A stretch of 7,327 bases of DNA from Candidatus Saccharibacteria bacterium UBA2112 (GTDB taxonomy: Bacteria; Patescibacteriota; Saccharimonadia; Saccharimonadales; Saccharimonadaceae). The stretch is from assembly GCA_002331045.1 (NCBI GenBank), contig DCYK01000005.1:1-7327 (forward strand), read 5' to 3'. How positions within the stretch are numbered: position 1 is the first letter of the stretch; each line of letters starts with the position of its first letter. The notes beneath the pieces are model-generated. The model did not search any database. It was not told where the DNA came from and saw only the letters and a list, made by a program, of their open reading frames with translations. The translations under genes and the position numbers were made by a program. Shown here in pieces: positions 6,630-7,327 of the stretch.

Positions 6630-6638
6630 TGCTACACT
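6630..6638 (+). promoter_or_regulatory. Extended -10 promoter of the TrmH-family gene, predicted leaderless
   Basis: The plus strand reads TGC TACACT. Seven bases beyond the hexamer is 6645, one base before the GTG start at 6646, so the mRNA would begin at or next to the start codon. There is no -35-like hexamer. The purine run AGAGAG between the two is too close to the GTG to act as a normal Shine-Dalgarno. Confidence 0.5.
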
Positions 6639-6645
6639 AGAGAGT

Positions 6646-7134
6646 GTGCCGGAGATAATTGTCATTGCCCACAACATTCGTTCAACCCATAATATAGGGT
6701 CGATTTTCCGTTCGTGCGACGGTTTTGGCGTAGCAAAAATTATTATTAGCGGTTACACACCGTATCCAACGATCGACAACGATACACGCTTGCCGCATTT
6801 CGCCGATAAGCTTACCAGACAAATTCACAAAACTGCACTCGGTGCTGAAACAACTGTTCCTTTTGAATACCACGGCTCACCTCCTATAGATACGCTGAAG
6901 GAGGAGGGCTTTAGTATTGCTGGCCTCGAGCAAGATCAGCGTTCAGTGAATCTTGCTCATTTCACGCCTCCAACGAAAATCGCTCTATTGTTAGGCAATG
7001 AGATCGATGGTATCTATCCCGAACTTCGCGATCAATGTGATACATTGCTCGAAATTCCTATGCGTGGTCACAAAGAATCATTCAATGTCAGTGTCGCAAC
7101 CGGGATTGCGCTGTATCAACTTACTTCCCAATAA
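6646..7134 (+). CDS. TrmH/SpoU-family RNA 2'-O-methyltransferase, 162 aa
   Basis: A SPOUT-superfamily enzyme expected to transfer a methyl group from S-adenosylmethionine to a ribose 2'-OH in tRNA or rRNA. All three SpoU motifs are present. Motif 1 is NIRSTHNIGSIFRSCDGFGV (10-29), with N10, R12, N16, G18 and R22. Motif 2 is ALLLGNEIDGI (113-123), with G117, E119 and G122. Motif 3 is IPMRGHKESFNVSVATGIAL (137-156), with E144, N147 and S149, which forms the knotted SAM site. At 162 aa the protein is a minimal catalytic domain, without the N-terminal substrate-binding domain of RlmB-type enzymes. It is close in size to TrmL, but the RNA target cannot be told from sequence alone. The start is GTG at 6646; the protein begins MPEIIVIAHN directly at the first strand. 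It is divergent from pilB and converges on the partial gene to its right. Confidence 0.92.
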   Translation: MPEIIVIAHNIRSTHNIGSIFRSCDGFGVAKIIISGYTPYPTIDNDTRLPHFADKLTRQIHKTALGAETTVPFEYHGSPPIDTLKEEGFSIAGLEQDQRSVNLAHFTPPTKIALLLGNEIDGIYPELRDQCDTLLEIPMRGHKESFNVSVATGIALYQLTSQ

Positions 7135-7155
7135 GGAATAGAAGCCTGTCATCCT

Positions 7156-7327
7156 TTACGAATCTGTCACAAGTCGATCAATCTTCTCCCCTAGATCTAA
7201 TCCGACTTCCTCTGGTATAGGACCCGAGGATTCAATGACCCACTCACCATATCCACTACGTTTCACGACTGCCTTCATGACAGTATCGCCAGCTGGCTCC
7301 GTCAGCATATAGACATTCACCCAGGCA
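7156..7327 (-). CDS. C-terminal end of an unidentified protein (partial)
   Basis: A minus-strand frame enters from the right edge (first whole codon ends at 7326) and stops at TAA (7158-7156), giving 56 residues. The segment begins AWVNVYMLTEPAGDT and has alternating beta-like hydrophobics, an aromatic GYGEWVIESSG, and an acidic end (EEVGLDLGEKIDRLVTDS). It looks like a small beta-sheet domain such as those at the C-terminus of exported proteins, but I cannot name a family. The stop lies 21 bp from the end of the convergent methyltransferase gene. Support comes from the open frame to the edge and the compact convergent layout; the alternative frame I read on this strand hits a stop after about 23 codons. 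Confidence 0.6.
   Translation of the reverse strand, partial: AWVNVYMLTEPAGDTVMKAVVKRSGYGEWVIESSGPIPEEVGLDLGEKIDRLVTDS

Noticed and set aside
7134..7156. AAGGA / TCCTT inverted repeat between the convergent methyltransferase and right-edge genes
   Set aside because: Only 5 bp with a 13-nt loop and no T run; probably chance.

Overview
This window looks like a piece of a Patescibacteria (CPR) chromosome, most likely Candidatus Saccharibacteria or a close relative. That placement is an inference from four things: (i) a cysteine-free PilB/GspE-type ATPase whose C-terminal part resembles Saccharibacteria PilB; (ii) an RNase HII fused to a YraN-type nuclease domain; (iii) bL19 with a charged C-terminal tail; (iv) compact packing with many short membrane proteins of unknown function. 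Nothing suggests a mobile element. No in-frame TGA is seen at conserved glycines, so the standard code fits. The single TGA stop (end of the VanZ-like gene) is followed almost at once by TAA, so it does not by itself settle the code.

Layout, left to right. A gene tail (1-111) runs on the + strand into a 533-aa polytopic membrane protein (120-1721). This converges, with a 14-bp gap, on a long minus-strand block. Read in its own direction (right to left), that block is: pilB-like ATPase (6589-4958), a 168-aa single-pass protein with four cysteines (4949-4443), ribosomal protein bL19 (rplS, 4352-3828) with its own promoter and a strong terminator, a VanZ-like membrane protein, the RNase HII-YraN fusion (3276-2293), and a 178-aa five-helix membrane protein (2272-1736). 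Divergent from pilB, on the + strand, is a TrmH/SpoU-family RNA 2'-O-methyltransferase (6646-7134). It converges on the tail of another minus-strand gene that runs off the window (7327-7156).

Functional themes. rplS with rnhB and yraN is a widely conserved neighbourhood (for example in Actinobacteria, where lepB often sits between rplS and rnhB). Here a VanZ-like protein occupies the intermediate slot, and rnhB and yraN are one reading frame. The pilB-like gene and the four-cysteine protein are tightly spaced (8 bp) and probably co-translated, which suggests an envelope or pilus role for the latter.

The most interesting signal is regulatory. Four candidate promoters share an extended -10 form (TGN-TAnAnT), none with a good -35. 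At three of them the predicted transcription start lies 0 to about 4 nt before the start codon (VanZ-like at an internal ATG, pilB, trmH-like GTG), which suggests leaderless or near-leaderless mRNAs. The genes inside transcription units use Shine-Dalgarno-like sequences instead. The two promoters between pilB and the methyltransferase are so close that polymerase binding at both should be mutually exclusive.
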